The notes beneath the pieces were generated by a model. It saw only the letters and a program-made list of their open reading frames with translations, had not been told where the DNA came from and ran no database searches. A stretch of DNA of 64,000 bases from Chitinophaga cymbidii (GTDB taxonomy: Bacteria; Bacteroidota; Bacteroidia; Chitinophagales; Chitinophagaceae), in the NCBI RefSeq assembly GCF_007992715.1, contig NZ_BKAU01000001.1:682001-746000 (forward strand), given 5' to 3'. Positions 53,641 through 62,457 of this stretch are shown here, piece after piece; positions within the stretch are counted from its first letter, which is position 1, and every line of letters begins with the position of its first letter. Made by a program: the position numbers and the translations under genes.

Positions 53641-54345
53641 TCAGAATAAGTTTGGCGAAACATTGATCAGACCATTTTCATCTTCATATACTTCTCCATT
53701 TTCCCGGCCGCGGGCGAGAAAATCGCGGAAGATGATCGCATAGGCTCTTTGCTCGGTTTCCGACAGGCCGGTCATATCCGCTACGCCGGTAGCCTCAATG
53801 AAAAGACGGTATTTATTGTCCGAATACCTGCCCAGGAAATTGGTTTCAACAACATTGTCCCACCATCCCGGCCGGGCGATCATGTCGGAAAAAGTAATGT
53901 CGATGTACCGGTTGGCGGGAGGCCCAAGCCGGAAATGTTCATTTTCGTTCAGCATGAGCCTGATCTTGAATTTCTCCGTTTTCAGGCGATCGGAGTTGTG
54001 AAGCACCAGGGCGATGGTATCCACCGCGCGCCCGGCGCGCAGCACCATCGGAGCCGGCAGTTCGTAGTCGCCTGCCTGGGCGGTTGTTTCCGAGGCATCT
54101 ACCGCGAGGGTGACCACCCGGTCCTGTTCGCTCAGCTTGCCGATCAGCTTTACCAGCACCGGCACGGTATCCCTGTCCGCCCCCGGATGGAAGGCAAAGG
54201 AATATTCAATGGGAACCACCTCATTGATGCTTGCGCTGTCATTCGCCAGGTAGACATAGTTTATCTCACCATATTCGTCCACCGCATCTTTGGTGCAGCT
54301 CATTAGCGAGTAGCATAATATCGTTACGACATATAAACGTTTCAT
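53641..54345 (-). CDS. DUF4843-type lipoprotein
   Basis: 234 residues from the ATG at 54345 (MKRLYVVTILCYSLMSC); an in-frame ATG at 54366 would add seven residues and sit 6 bases after the SusD stop. Lipoprotein signal with Cys near 17. The DUF4843 fold follows: INYVYLANDSASIN, a Calx-beta-like sandwich with DYELPAPMVLRAGRAVDTIALVLHNS, and the final YIDITFSDMIARPGWWD with the characteristic PxWW. DUF4843 proteins follow SusD and precede PKD-like lipoproteins in many loci, exactly as here. A surface accessory role is inferred; the ligand is unknown. Confidence 0.88.
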   Translation of the reverse strand: MKRLYVVTILCYSLMSCTKDAVDEYGEINYVYLANDSASINEVVPIEYSFAFHPGADRDTVPVLVKLIGKLSEQDRVVTLAVDASETTAQAGDYELPAPMVLRAGRAVDTIALVLHNSDRLKTEKFKIRLMLNENEHFRLGPPANRYIDITFSDMIARPGWWDNVVETNFLGRYSDNKYRLFIEATGVADMTGLSETEQRAYAIIFRDFLARGRENGEVYEDENGLINVSPNLF

Positions 54346-54372
54346 GTGTCGGAATTTTTTTATCATTAACAG

Positions 54373-55770
54373 CTATCTTTCAGTTACCGGCAATACAAAT
54401 TTGTCGGTCAGCGTCTGGTTGCCGCCGTATTCGTCCAATACCGTTTTGTTCAGCCGCTTGTAGAGGAAAAACAATTTACCTTCTCCCACGAACTCCCTGC
54501 GGGCATCGTTGATGATCGCATCCTCGAACGCTGATTTGGAAGCGATAGAAGAAAGCGGGACGGTACAGCCCCGCTTCGCACGGAGGGTATTCAACAGCGC
54601 CAGGGCGCCGTCAGGATCAGTATCGTAAAGCGTTTCAGCAGCGATGTGGTATAGTTCGCTTAACCGGAACATGGGAATGACGGAGGTAATAAAACCTTCC
54701 CGGTCCTGCTCCAGGTCAAACTTCATCAATTGTCTTCCATCAGCGGTGAGGTAGCATTTCTTCCTGTAATCCGAGTTCAGATCGCTGCCGAATATCGGGG
54801 ATGTATTAGGCAATAAAAAGATGACCTTGTTGAATTCCTCTTCAAAATCTATCCGGTAGAGGGAAAAAATAAGATCTTCAGACAGGAGCCGGTCATAAAC
54901 ACCCACATCAATGACGGTGGCCGGTGTAAATGAGATGACCGGTTCGTTGTCGGCCATTTTATCATCGATCACTTCCATCGCATTCGTGTAAGCCAGCTGC
55001 TCATTGCCGGCGTATTGCGCAACACGGGCCAGCAGCGCCGTGGTAGCGTAATATCCCATGCGGAAGCCTCTTTGCCCGGTACCAAAGAAAGTCCGATCCT
55101 CACCAAAGCGGTAGCGGAATTTATTGAAATCATTTTTGGCTACCGTACGGGTATCAAATTCCTTTTGCAGTTGCTTGCTGCGGGTAAGGTCCGCGATGAG
55201 CAGCTGCAATATTTCGCTGGTAGGCTTTTCCGGCATGGGCACATGGCTCAGCGCTGTATAATAGGGAATGAGGGTCGCATCCTGCACTACAGGCGCCGGC
55301 GCATACAGGCGAAGCAGGTCGAAATGCAACATGGCGCGGATCGCAAGCACTTCGCCTTCCAGCCGCGCACGCTCATGTTCTTTAAAGAATCCCGGCTCTT
55401 TTTTATTCATCTCCTCCAGCAACCCGTTGCAATTGGCGATGGTCGTATATGCAAGCGCCCAGATGGAATTGATGCGCTGCTCCATACCGGAGGATACATA
55501 ATCGTAATTTTTCAGCTGGTCGTACAAGGTGTTCTTCAGGTCGTAGCAGCGGGCGAGTACGTCCACAAAGCCATGGGTCAGCATTTCACCATATAAAGTA
55601 CCAGAAGAAAGATTGGTGTAAATGCCGTTGAGCGCGATCGAAAAGCCTTCCGGCGTTTCAAAAAGCACATCCGCGGATACCTCGGACTTTGGTTCCAGTT
55701 CCAGCCAGTCTTTCACACAGCCGGAGAACAGGATCATGACGCCAGTCAATATCAAGAGTAACTTTTTCAT
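54373..55770 (-). CDS. RagB/SusD-family surface lipoprotein of the third locus
   Basis: 465 residues. Lipoprotein signal (TGVMILFSGCVKDW, Cys near 18). SusD words: EGEVLAIRAMLHFDLLRLYAPAP, STEILQLLIADL-like helix, IPMFRLSELYHIAAETLYDTDPDGALALLNTLRAKRG and the C-terminal DARREFVGEGKLFFLYKRLN. It is shorter than the other SusD proteins and belongs to the RagB-like branch. Its ATG overlaps the stop codon of the STN-type SusC by one base (CATTA on the plus strand), so translation is coupled. Confidence 0.95.
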   Translation of the reverse strand: MKKLLLILTGVMILFSGCVKDWLELEPKSEVSADVLFETPEGFSIALNGIYTNLSSGTLYGEMLTHGFVDVLARCYDLKNTLYDQLKNYDYVSSGMEQRINSIWALAYTTIANCNGLLEEMNKKEPGFFKEHERARLEGEVLAIRAMLHFDLLRLYAPAPVVQDATLIPYYTALSHVPMPEKPTSEILQLLIADLTRSKQLQKEFDTRTVAKNDFNKFRYRFGEDRTFFGTGQRGFRMGYYATTALLARVAQYAGNEQLAYTNAMEVIDDKMADNEPVISFTPATVIDVGVYDRLLSEDLIFSLYRIDFEEEFNKVIFLLPNTSPIFGSDLNSDYRKKCYLTADGRQLMKFDLEQDREGFITSVIPMFRLSELYHIAAETLYDTDPDGALALLNTLRAKRGCTVPLSSIASKSAFEDAIINDARREFVGEGKLFFLYKRLNKTVLDEYGGNQTLTDKFVLPVTER

Positions 55771-58700
55771 TAAAAGCCCAGGTTTAAAGTGAGATTAATA
55801 GTTCTCGCATAGGGAAAGTCGGTCCCGCGTTCCGTATCGATGCTCGATATCCGTCCGAGTTCATTACTGGTCACCTGCATTCTGCAGGTGTTTACCTTCC
55901 AGCGGTTGAGGATGCGCTTGGGAAGGTCATAGCCGATCGTGATGGAATTGAACTCTATGTAATTATTGCGTTGTACAAAACGGGAAGTTACCTGTGTAAC
56001 CGTGTTCCATAGGCGTACATCTTTTAAATGGGTGAGGTCGCCGGGCTTCTGCCAGCGGTCTGTAAATACACGGCTGTCCACATTCCTGTAAACATTAGCG
56101 TTCTCCACTTTGCTCACGAGCGTGTTGTTGTACATGTCACCGCCATATTCATACAGGAAGCCGGTAAAGACGAAGAACGATTTATAGCTTAAATTAAACC
56201 CGAACGCTCCTCTCCAGTCCGGCTCCGAATCGCCCACTACCATATGCTGGCTCTGGTTCCAGGTGTAGGTTACTTCTCCGTTCTGGTCCAGGAATACTTC
56301 CCGCCCGTCCGCCGGGTTGATGCCCAGTGACTGCATGGCATAGATCGCGGTTTGAGAAGCGCCTTCATAATATTTGTTCAGGGGTTTGTTCACCGTTCTG
56401 TGGTCACTGTAATATTGTTCTACGCGCTTGTTATAGTCCTTCAGCGCATCTCCGATCTTCAGGAACTTGTTGCTGTTGTGCGCCGCGGTGCCGTACACGT
56501 TCAGGCTAACGTTCCGGGTGTTCAGCACCTGGTACCGCGCGCTGATCTCATAGCCTTCGTTGAGGATCTCGCCCAGATTGCTTTTGTACGATTTGAACCC
56601 GGTGGAAAAAGGCAGGGTGACATCTCCGATCAGGTCAACTGTTTTTTTATGATAATAGTTCAGCGTAACGCTGAGCTTGTTGAAAGCGGTGAGATCGAAC
56701 CCGGCATCGAACATCGTGGTCTTTTCCCATTCCAGGTTCGGATTAGCGAGCGTGATCAGGTTAGCACCGATGCCGAAAGCATACCAGTCTTCAAAATTAT
56801 ATCCATAGGTGCTTTTGGATACGCTTTGTGAAAATCCGGCTTTACCTACCTGCCCGTAGTTGGAACGTACTTTGAGGTTGGTCAGCCAGGGATATTTTTT
56901 CTGTATGCCGGCATAGTTGTGAATGTTGATGCCGGCGCCGAGGGACCAGAAGGGCGCGAAGCGGGCGTTGGCACCAAATTGCGAAGCACCGTCGTAGCGG
57001 CCGGAGAAGTCCAGCAGGTAGATATTGTCGTAGCTGTAGTTGGCGGAAGCGAGGAAGCCGAGCAGCCGGGATTTTTCATTGTCGCCGGTGGGCTTGTTCA
57101 GGATGTCCGCAGCGAAATTGATATCGTCCGTATTACCGGTGAGGAAGCCCTGCACGGTATAGCCGGAGCGTGTCATATCTTTCTGGTTGGCGTTGGCGCC
57201 GAGGGTGGTGTTGAGGTAGTGTTTACCATAACCTTTGCCGTACGAAAGCAGGGCGTTGAAATCCCAGGTGAGCATCTGATCGTCCAGGATGCTTTTCGTT
57301 CCTTTTTTGGTGAATTCCATATTGTTGAACTGCGAGGAGGCCGGGTCTTTAAAATCCTGGCGCTGGCTGTTCTGCAGCATTACGGACAGCCGGGTATCCA
57401 GCCGCAGACCGTCTGCTATCGTCCACCGGAGATTGAAGTTGTTGGAAAAGTCGTTGTGTTTTGTGCGGTTGTAGCTTTTCAGATGCGCGTCGTACAGCGG
57501 GTTTCCCCTGCCGCCGGGATGCCCCCAGTCCCCCAGTTCCTTGAGGTAATTGCCTTCCTCATCGAGGAAAACTTCATAGGGATTTTGCTCCGCATACGTT
57601 GCAAAGGAACCAAACGGGGATTCCTGGGACTGTATATTATTCCACTGAATATAATTCCGGAACATCAGGTTGTTCTTCCGGTAAGAAATGGAGAAGCCGA
57701 TGGAATTGTTGTTCCTTTCGGAGCCCTTCATAACGCCCTGCGTGCGGGCGATGTTCATGTCCGCGCCGAAAATGAATTCTTTGGAGCCGCCTTCTACGAG
57801 GAGGTTATGCCGTTGATTCAGGCCGGTGCGCAAAGGTTGCGAGAGCCAGTCTGTTTCCACGCCGCGGTTGATCTCCGCCAGCTTACCGTAATAATTCTGC
57901 TCGCGCGTCAGCGCCTGATCCGGGTGTTCATTTTCACGGCGGTCAAATACGCCGGCGATCCTTTCCAGCTCCAGTTTTTCCCTTGCATTCAGCAGATGGT
58001 AACCGGAGAGGTCCGGCGCAGAAATGCTTCCGTTCAAAGAATAGTTTACCCGCAATTTCCCACTCACGGGCTTTACCGTTTCTATCACTACCACACCGTT
58101 GGCGGCCCTTGAGCCGTAAATGGCCGTTGAAGCCGCATCCTTGAGAATGGTGATGGACTCCACGCGGGTGGGGTCCAGGTCAAAGATCCTTTGCACCGGT
58201 ACTTCATAACCGTCCAGGATAAAGGTGGGCAGGTTAGGATCGTTGCGGAGCTGGGTGGGCGACAGTGCGGCCCCGTCGTCCGGGAGCGTAACATCCCCGA
58301 TGCCGGAACGGCCGCGGATATATACCGGGTTGATGTTGTTGGGATCGGAACCGAGGCTGTTATTGTCCAGCACTTTGAAAGAGGGATCGAAGATCTGCAG
58401 GCTCCGCAGAATGTTGTTCGGCGCTACTTTTAACAGCTCTTCGCGTTTGATCACGACAGCTGAACCGGTAAAATTATTCTTGTTGATGTTGGAATAACCG
58501 TTGACGATCACCTGGTTCATCTGGTTGCTGCTGGCTTCCAGCATCAGGTCAAGATCGACCGTTCTGCCGGAGCTTGCTTTTACGTTATCATCCATGTCCG
58601 GTTTAACGGCAGCGGCGGTATAGCCATCCGCGGTTTCGCGCAGGCTTACCTCAAGGGTTTCATACCCGATGCTGGAAATCTGCAGAATGGTGCTCCGCTC

Positions 58701-59168
58701 AATGTTCAGCCGGAAGGAACCTTGTGCGTCGGTGGTAGTACCTGATTGCGTACCCTTCACCCGGATAGATACGCCTATCAGCAGTTCACCGGAACGGGAA
58801 CGGACCGTACCGGTCACAAGCGCCGGCTGGCTGGTGGTGGTAGCAGGCGCTGCCGGCCGGTCAGAGTCAGGAGGCGGCGCCTTGCGCGAAAGGAAAATGT
58901 TCTTTCCCCGGAAGCGGTAGGTAACGCCCTGGTCCTTGAACACAAGGTTGAGGAACTGTTCTACCGGAATATTCTCAACGGATAGGGAAACCGGCTTTAA
59001 AGAAGTGAGGATGCTTCTCTCGCCGGAGATCACATGACCGGTCTGTTCTTCAACTACCTGGAACACTTTTTTCATGGCAACGTCCTTACCCGAGAATGTA
59101 ATATTCTGGGACGTTGCAGATAGGTGTACCAGGAGAAGAACAGCAATTAATAACGCTGTTGATCTCAT
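55770..59168 (-). CDS. SusC/RagA-family transporter with STN signalling domain (third locus)
   Basis: 1,132 residues. Signal peptide (cleaved near HLSATSQ); STN domain (about 22-95, MKKVFQVVEEQTGHVISG to VTYRFRGKNIFLSRK); carboxypeptidase-regulatory-like domain (about 112-215), longer than usual because of an insertion around TADGYTAAAVKPDMDDNVKA; plug with ITILKDAASTAIYGSRAANG; barrel ending TINLTLNLGF-like. The plug also carries an extended DDGAALSPTQLRNDPNLPTF loop before FILDGYEV. It should both import ligand and signal to the FecR encoded 54 bases upstream. The ligand is not indicated by any enzyme in the operon. Confidence 0.96.
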   Translation of the reverse strand: MRSTALLIAVLLLVHLSATSQNITFSGKDVAMKKVFQVVEEQTGHVISGERSILTSLKPVSLSVENIPVEQFLNLVFKDQGVTYRFRGKNIFLSRKAPPPDSDRPAAPATTTSQPALVTGTVRSRSGELLIGVSIRVKGTQSGTTTDAQGSFRLNIERSTILQISSIGYETLEVSLRETADGYTAAAVKPDMDDNVKASSGRTVDLDLMLEASSNQMNQVIVNGYSNINKNNFTGSAVVIKREELLKVAPNNILRSLQIFDPSFKVLDNNSLGSDPNNINPVYIRGRSGIGDVTLPDDGAALSPTQLRNDPNLPTFILDGYEVPVQRIFDLDPTRVESITILKDAASTAIYGSRAANGVVVIETVKPVSGKLRVNYSLNGSISAPDLSGYHLLNAREKLELERIAGVFDRRENEHPDQALTREQNYYGKLAEINRGVETDWLSQPLRTGLNQRHNLLVEGGSKEFIFGADMNIARTQGVMKGSERNNNSIGFSISYRKNNLMFRNYIQWNNIQSQESPFGSFATYAEQNPYEVFLDEEGNYLKELGDWGHPGGRGNPLYDAHLKSYNRTKHNDFSNNFNLRWTIADGLRLDTRLSVMLQNSQRQDFKDPASSQFNNMEFTKKGTKSILDDQMLTWDFNALLSYGKGYGKHYLNTTLGANANQKDMTRSGYTVQGFLTGNTDDINFAADILNKPTGDNEKSRLLGFLASANYSYDNIYLLDFSGRYDGASQFGANARFAPFWSLGAGINIHNYAGIQKKYPWLTNLKVRSNYGQVGKAGFSQSVSKSTYGYNFEDWYAFGIGANLITLANPNLEWEKTTMFDAGFDLTAFNKLSVTLNYYHKKTVDLIGDVTLPFSTGFKSYKSNLGEILNEGYEISARYQVLNTRNVSLNVYGTAAHNSNKFLKIGDALKDYNKRVEQYYSDHRTVNKPLNKYYEGASQTAIYAMQSLGINPADGREVFLDQNGEVTYTWNQSQHMVVGDSEPDWRGAFGFNLSYKSFFVFTGFLYEYGGDMYNNTLVSKVENANVYRNVDSRVFTDRWQKPGDLTHLKDVRLWNTVTQVTSRFVQRNNYIEFNSITIGYDLPKRILNRWKVNTCRMQVTSNELGRISSIDTERGTDFPYARTINLTLNLGF

Positions 59169-59222
59169 GTCAGCACTGTTTTGATTTTTGGTTGCGGCTA
59201 AAAAGCCCCTTGAAATAAATGG

Positions 59223-60431
59223 TTATTGTACTCCTGTAATAATTAGTTTTCTTCCCTCCAGTCTGAAACGGACTCCCCAATCTTTCAGACCGTCCATAAA
59301 ATCGAGTAAAGAGAGGTCCCTGTTCACTTTTCCGAAAAAAGTCCTAGCAGGGATTCCTTTTTCATATACGACCTCTACATCATACCAGCGTTCCACCTCA
59401 CGCATGAGTGCTTCCAGCGTGAGATCGTCCAGGTTGAAATAGCCGTCTTTCCATCCCATTACATTTTTGATATTGGCATGCTGAACAACAGTAATGGACT
59501 GTTCAATGTGTAAATACTTCACCTGCGCCTGCTGGCCAGGCTTCAGCACTACGCCGTTCCCTTGTTCTCCCTGTTCCAGCAGCTGTATCCGCACGCTTCC
59601 TGTCACCAAGGTTGTGCGCAGCGCATCCTCGTTGTCATAGGCGTTTACGTTAAAGCTCGTGCCCAGCACGTCTATCGTGGCGCGTTGATTGACCGTTACG
59701 CGAAAGGGCATTTCCGCATCTTTCTTCACCTCGAAATACACCTCTCCCGTTATTTCCACGCTGCGCTCCGTTCCGGCAAATGCCGTAGGGAAGCGGATAG
59801 AGCTTGCCGCATTCAGCCACGCTTTTGAACTATCTGGCAATAGCAGCTGATATATTTTCCCTTTCGGCGTTGACAGGGTATTGTAAAGAACATTGCTGCC
59901 GGGATTGCTGCCGGCATAGGAAAGCAGGCCGCCCTGTTTGGTGATGCGGGTATTCCCCTGGCTGGCTACTGCGCCGTCCACCGCTTCGTCCAGCATAATT
60001 TCCTTTCCATCCGCGAGCTTTAATACAGCGCCGTGTGAGGCCGGTTGCCGGTCGCGTATGGTTTGCGCCACCGGCGTTTTAACTTTCTCCTGTGTATTCC
60101 ACCACAGGAACGCTCCCGTCAGCATTAACAGCGAAGCCGCCACCGCGGTCAATCTCCGCAGGTTGAACCACCTGATGTTTATAATTTTTTTATCGGCCTG
60201 CTTCTTAAACGAAACCGATTCTTTTATTTTTTTATAAACGATGTCTTTGCTCGTTTCATACTCCGTCAATGTTGCCGCCAGGGCCTCTTCGTCCGTGAAT
60301 TGCCGGAAAAAACGCGCATGGTCTTCTGATTGCTGCACCCATTTGTCCAGTTCCTGCTTTTCCTGATCGTTCAATTCGTCGTTTAAATGCCTGGCAATCA
60401 GATCGGAAATAACTTTCGGTATTTCGTTCAT
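59223..60431 (-). CDS. FecR-family anti-sigma factor (third locus)
   Basis: 402 residues from the ATG at 60431 (MNEIPKVISDLIARHLNDELN); the frame is open to 60470, but the extra residues do not look like the sigma-binding helices. Cytoplasmic part about 1-85; membrane helix about 97-112 (TAVAASLLMLTGAFLWW); a longer periplasmic region than the two other FecR proteins, with LKLADGKEIMLDEAVDGA, STPKGKIYQLLLPDSSKAWLN and VLGTSFNVNAYDNEDALR; DUF4974-like end (about 335-400, LTLEALMREVERWYDVEV). It controls the sigma factor encoded 75 bases upstream in response to the STN-type SusC. Confidence 0.95.
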   Translation of the reverse strand: MNEIPKVISDLIARHLNDELNDQEKQELDKWVQQSEDHARFFRQFTDEEALAATLTEYETSKDIVYKKIKESVSFKKQADKKIINIRWFNLRRLTAVAASLLMLTGAFLWWNTQEKVKTPVAQTIRDRQPASHGAVLKLADGKEIMLDEAVDGAVASQGNTRITKQGGLLSYAGSNPGSNVLYNTLSTPKGKIYQLLLPDSSKAWLNAASSIRFPTAFAGTERSVEITGEVYFEVKKDAEMPFRVTVNQRATIDVLGTSFNVNAYDNEDALRTTLVTGSVRIQLLEQGEQGNGVVLKPGQQAQVKYLHIEQSITVVQHANIKNVMGWKDGYFNLDDLTLEALMREVERWYDVEVVYEKGIPARTFFGKVNRDLSLLDFMDGLKDWGVRFRLEGRKLIITGVQ

Positions 60432-60506
60432 AAACCAATAGTTGATAAGGTGTGAAACCCGGAAACACATATATAACCCGCAAGGGTACCTGTTTGTCCC
60501 GAATGG

Positions 60507-61094
60507 TTAGAAAAAATAATAAAGGCTCAGGGTAAAGCCCATTTGTGTGGTCCTGTTCAGGAAAATCATCCTGACGGACTTAATGGCGATGGACTTGGCG
60601 TTACGCACCGTTTTTTCGCTGATCTGGAGCATGTCGGCGATTTCCTGGTTGTTATACCCCTGGTAATAGGACAGGTTGAGGATATTCCGGTAGTAGTCCG
60701 GCAGCTTTTCCACTTCTTCCCGGATGCGGGTGATCAGTTCCGATTCAATTTCGGCGAAGAGGATGGCCGTTTGTTCCGAGCTGGTAAAGTCGCTGATCTG
60801 TTTGTCGATTGCGGAGCGGGCCTTTTGGTCCCGCAGGTAGTTAAAACACTTGTTCCTTGCGTTCAGAAAGAGGAAGGAACGGAGGTTCGTATAGGAATCC
60901 AGCGCGTCTTTTTTCTCCCATAAGAGGATAAAAAGCTGCGCCGTCATGTCCCGCGCATCCTCTATGGCAGGCAGGAGATACTTGCAGTATGCGAATATAT
61001 GGTTGTAGAAATGATTGTAAATGGCGGTATAGGCCGATTCATCCCCATATTTAAATTTTAATATGGTGTCATTATCAAGTTCAATATCTGACAT
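60507..61094 (-). CDS. ECF-type RNA polymerase sigma factor (third locus)
   Basis: 195 residues. Region 2 covers about 20-90 (AIEDARDMTAQLFILLWEKKDAL). Region 4 covers about 125-180 (LPDYYRNILNLSYYQGYNNQEIADMLQISEKTVRNAKSI, a clear helix-turn-helix). It ends TQMGFTLSLYYFF, again hydrophobic. It heads the run sigma - fecR - susC - susD - DUF4843 - PKD-like - ABC ATPase - permease. The intergenic DNA between it and fecR does not contain the ATGGCGGTA-N13-GTGTC motif, so it presumably reads a different promoter. Confidence 0.95.
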   Translation of the reverse strand: MSDIELDNDTILKFKYGDESAYTAIYNHFYNHIFAYCKYLLPAIEDARDMTAQLFILLWEKKDALDSYTNLRSFLFLNARNKCFNYLRDQKARSAIDKQISDFTSSEQTAILFAEIESELITRIREEVEKLPDYYRNILNLSYYQGYNNQEIADMLQISEKTVRNAKSIAIKSVRMIFLNRTTQMGFTLSLYYFF

Positions 61095-61146
61095 AAAACC
61101 CTCGTTGGTATTAGCCTTTGCTTATCAAGATACAAAAATCGTCATC

Positions 61147-62457
61147 TTATTCTTCCATCATTTCCAGTATTTTTTCATTCTCGATGATCACCATGCCGTG
61201 GCGGTCGCTGGTAATGCCGGCGGTAAGCGTATACGGATACCGCGGCACATTGTTCTCCATGATGGTGGGGAGGTAGGAAAACTGCAGGTTGTCGCAGGTT
61301 TCCCTCAACGTGTCGCCCACTTCGATAATATGGGTCGAAATAACAAAAAAGCTGTTACGATAGGTAGAAAATTCTTTTGTAACGGCCAGCGTTGCATCAT
61401 AGGCATCTTTTACGTTGGTGCCTTTAAACAGCTCGTCGAAAATCACCACGAGGTCATTTCCTTCCGCCACTTCTTCGGCTACTTTCTTCACCCGCAGCAC
61501 TTCCGCATAAAAATGGCTGTAGCCGAGGTTCAGATTGTCCGGCACATTGATCGACGTATACAGCCCGTCCCGCACAGAAAACTGCATGTCTTTCGCGGAT
61601 ACGGGAAATCCCATATGGGCCATGTAAAACGCGATGCCCAGTGATTTCATGAAGGTGGATTTGCCGGCCATGTTGGCGCCCGTCAGGAACAGAACGTTCT
61701 GCTCTTCCTGCAGTACCAGGGGATTGGCGACCGCTTTCTCCAGCGCCGGATGGCTCACCGCGGTGGAGCGGAAAATATTTTTCTCCTTTGGAAGGGCCTG
61801 CGCATAAGAGAAATTCCGGGCGCGGGCTACATTGCTCACCGCAATATATACGTCCAGATGATAAATGAAATCGAGTATGCTTTCTGTTTCTTCCCGCAGC
61901 ACGTGGCGAATGAAATGGTCATACCGCGCCAGCTGGAACAGGGTCAGCGGCTGACCGGCCTGCGTTCCGTCCAGCCACTTCGTCCGGTGTGCATTGAGCG
62001 CTTTCTTGACGGTTTCAAACTGCGTGGTGGCGGGACCGTCCACTTTTCGCAGGAAATCCTGCAGGGTGTTCAGCAGGTCAATAGCAGCGAGCAGGCCGCT
62101 CTGGAACTGGCCATACTGTTCATCTTTTATGGTTAAATGCAGTGCCTTCTTCCGCAAAAGGTCCCCGGCAACCATCAGGAAAGAACTGCCGGTGCTGCCG
62201 CCCAGGTATGCTTCCGCTTCCTGGAATACAGCCGCGCTAAAGGGGAAGGACAGGTTTCTTTCGTGAAAATATTTAAACACATCGCTACGGCTGTTGATAG
62301 CCGCGGGATCGGATAAAGGCTGATGAAACATCCTGTCCAGCAGCTTTTCCCCGCCTCTCGTCTGCGTAGCGTTAAAAAGACTGAATAGGGAATGCGGGCT
62401 GAATTTCCCGGTTATATTAAGATCGTCCAGCGTTTGCTTGTCCGTTATGAAGCTCAT
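61147..62457 (-). CDS. MutS-like ATPase without mismatch-recognition domain (copy 1)
   Basis: 436 residues. The N-terminal about 230 residues match the MutS core/lever helices (TRGGEKLLDRMFHQPLSD is the characteristic TxxGxxLL...PL word), and the ATPase domain follows: Walker A TGANMAGKST (about 259-268), Walker B VVIFDELFKGTN (about 338-349) and STHIIE. MutS domain I, with the Phe-x-Glu mismatch wedge, and the connector domain are absent, and there is no Smr nuclease domain as in MutS2. Its ATG overlaps the stop of the upstream paralogue by four bases (ATGA-type), so the two are made together and may form a heterodimer. Its DNA or other target is unknown. Confidence 0.93.
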   Translation of the reverse strand: MSFITDKQTLDDLNITGKFSPHSLFSLFNATQTRGGEKLLDRMFHQPLSDPAAINSRSDVFKYFHERNLSFPFSAAVFQEAEAYLGGSTGSSFLMVAGDLLRKKALHLTIKDEQYGQFQSGLLAAIDLLNTLQDFLRKVDGPATTQFETVKKALNAHRTKWLDGTQAGQPLTLFQLARYDHFIRHVLREETESILDFIYHLDVYIAVSNVARARNFSYAQALPKEKNIFRSTAVSHPALEKAVANPLVLQEEQNVLFLTGANMAGKSTFMKSLGIAFYMAHMGFPVSAKDMQFSVRDGLYTSINVPDNLNLGYSHFYAEVLRVKKVAEEVAEGNDLVVIFDELFKGTNVKDAYDATLAVTKEFSTYRNSFFVISTHIIEVGDTLRETCDNLQFSYLPTIMENNVPRYPYTLTAGITSDRHGMVIIENEKILEMMEE

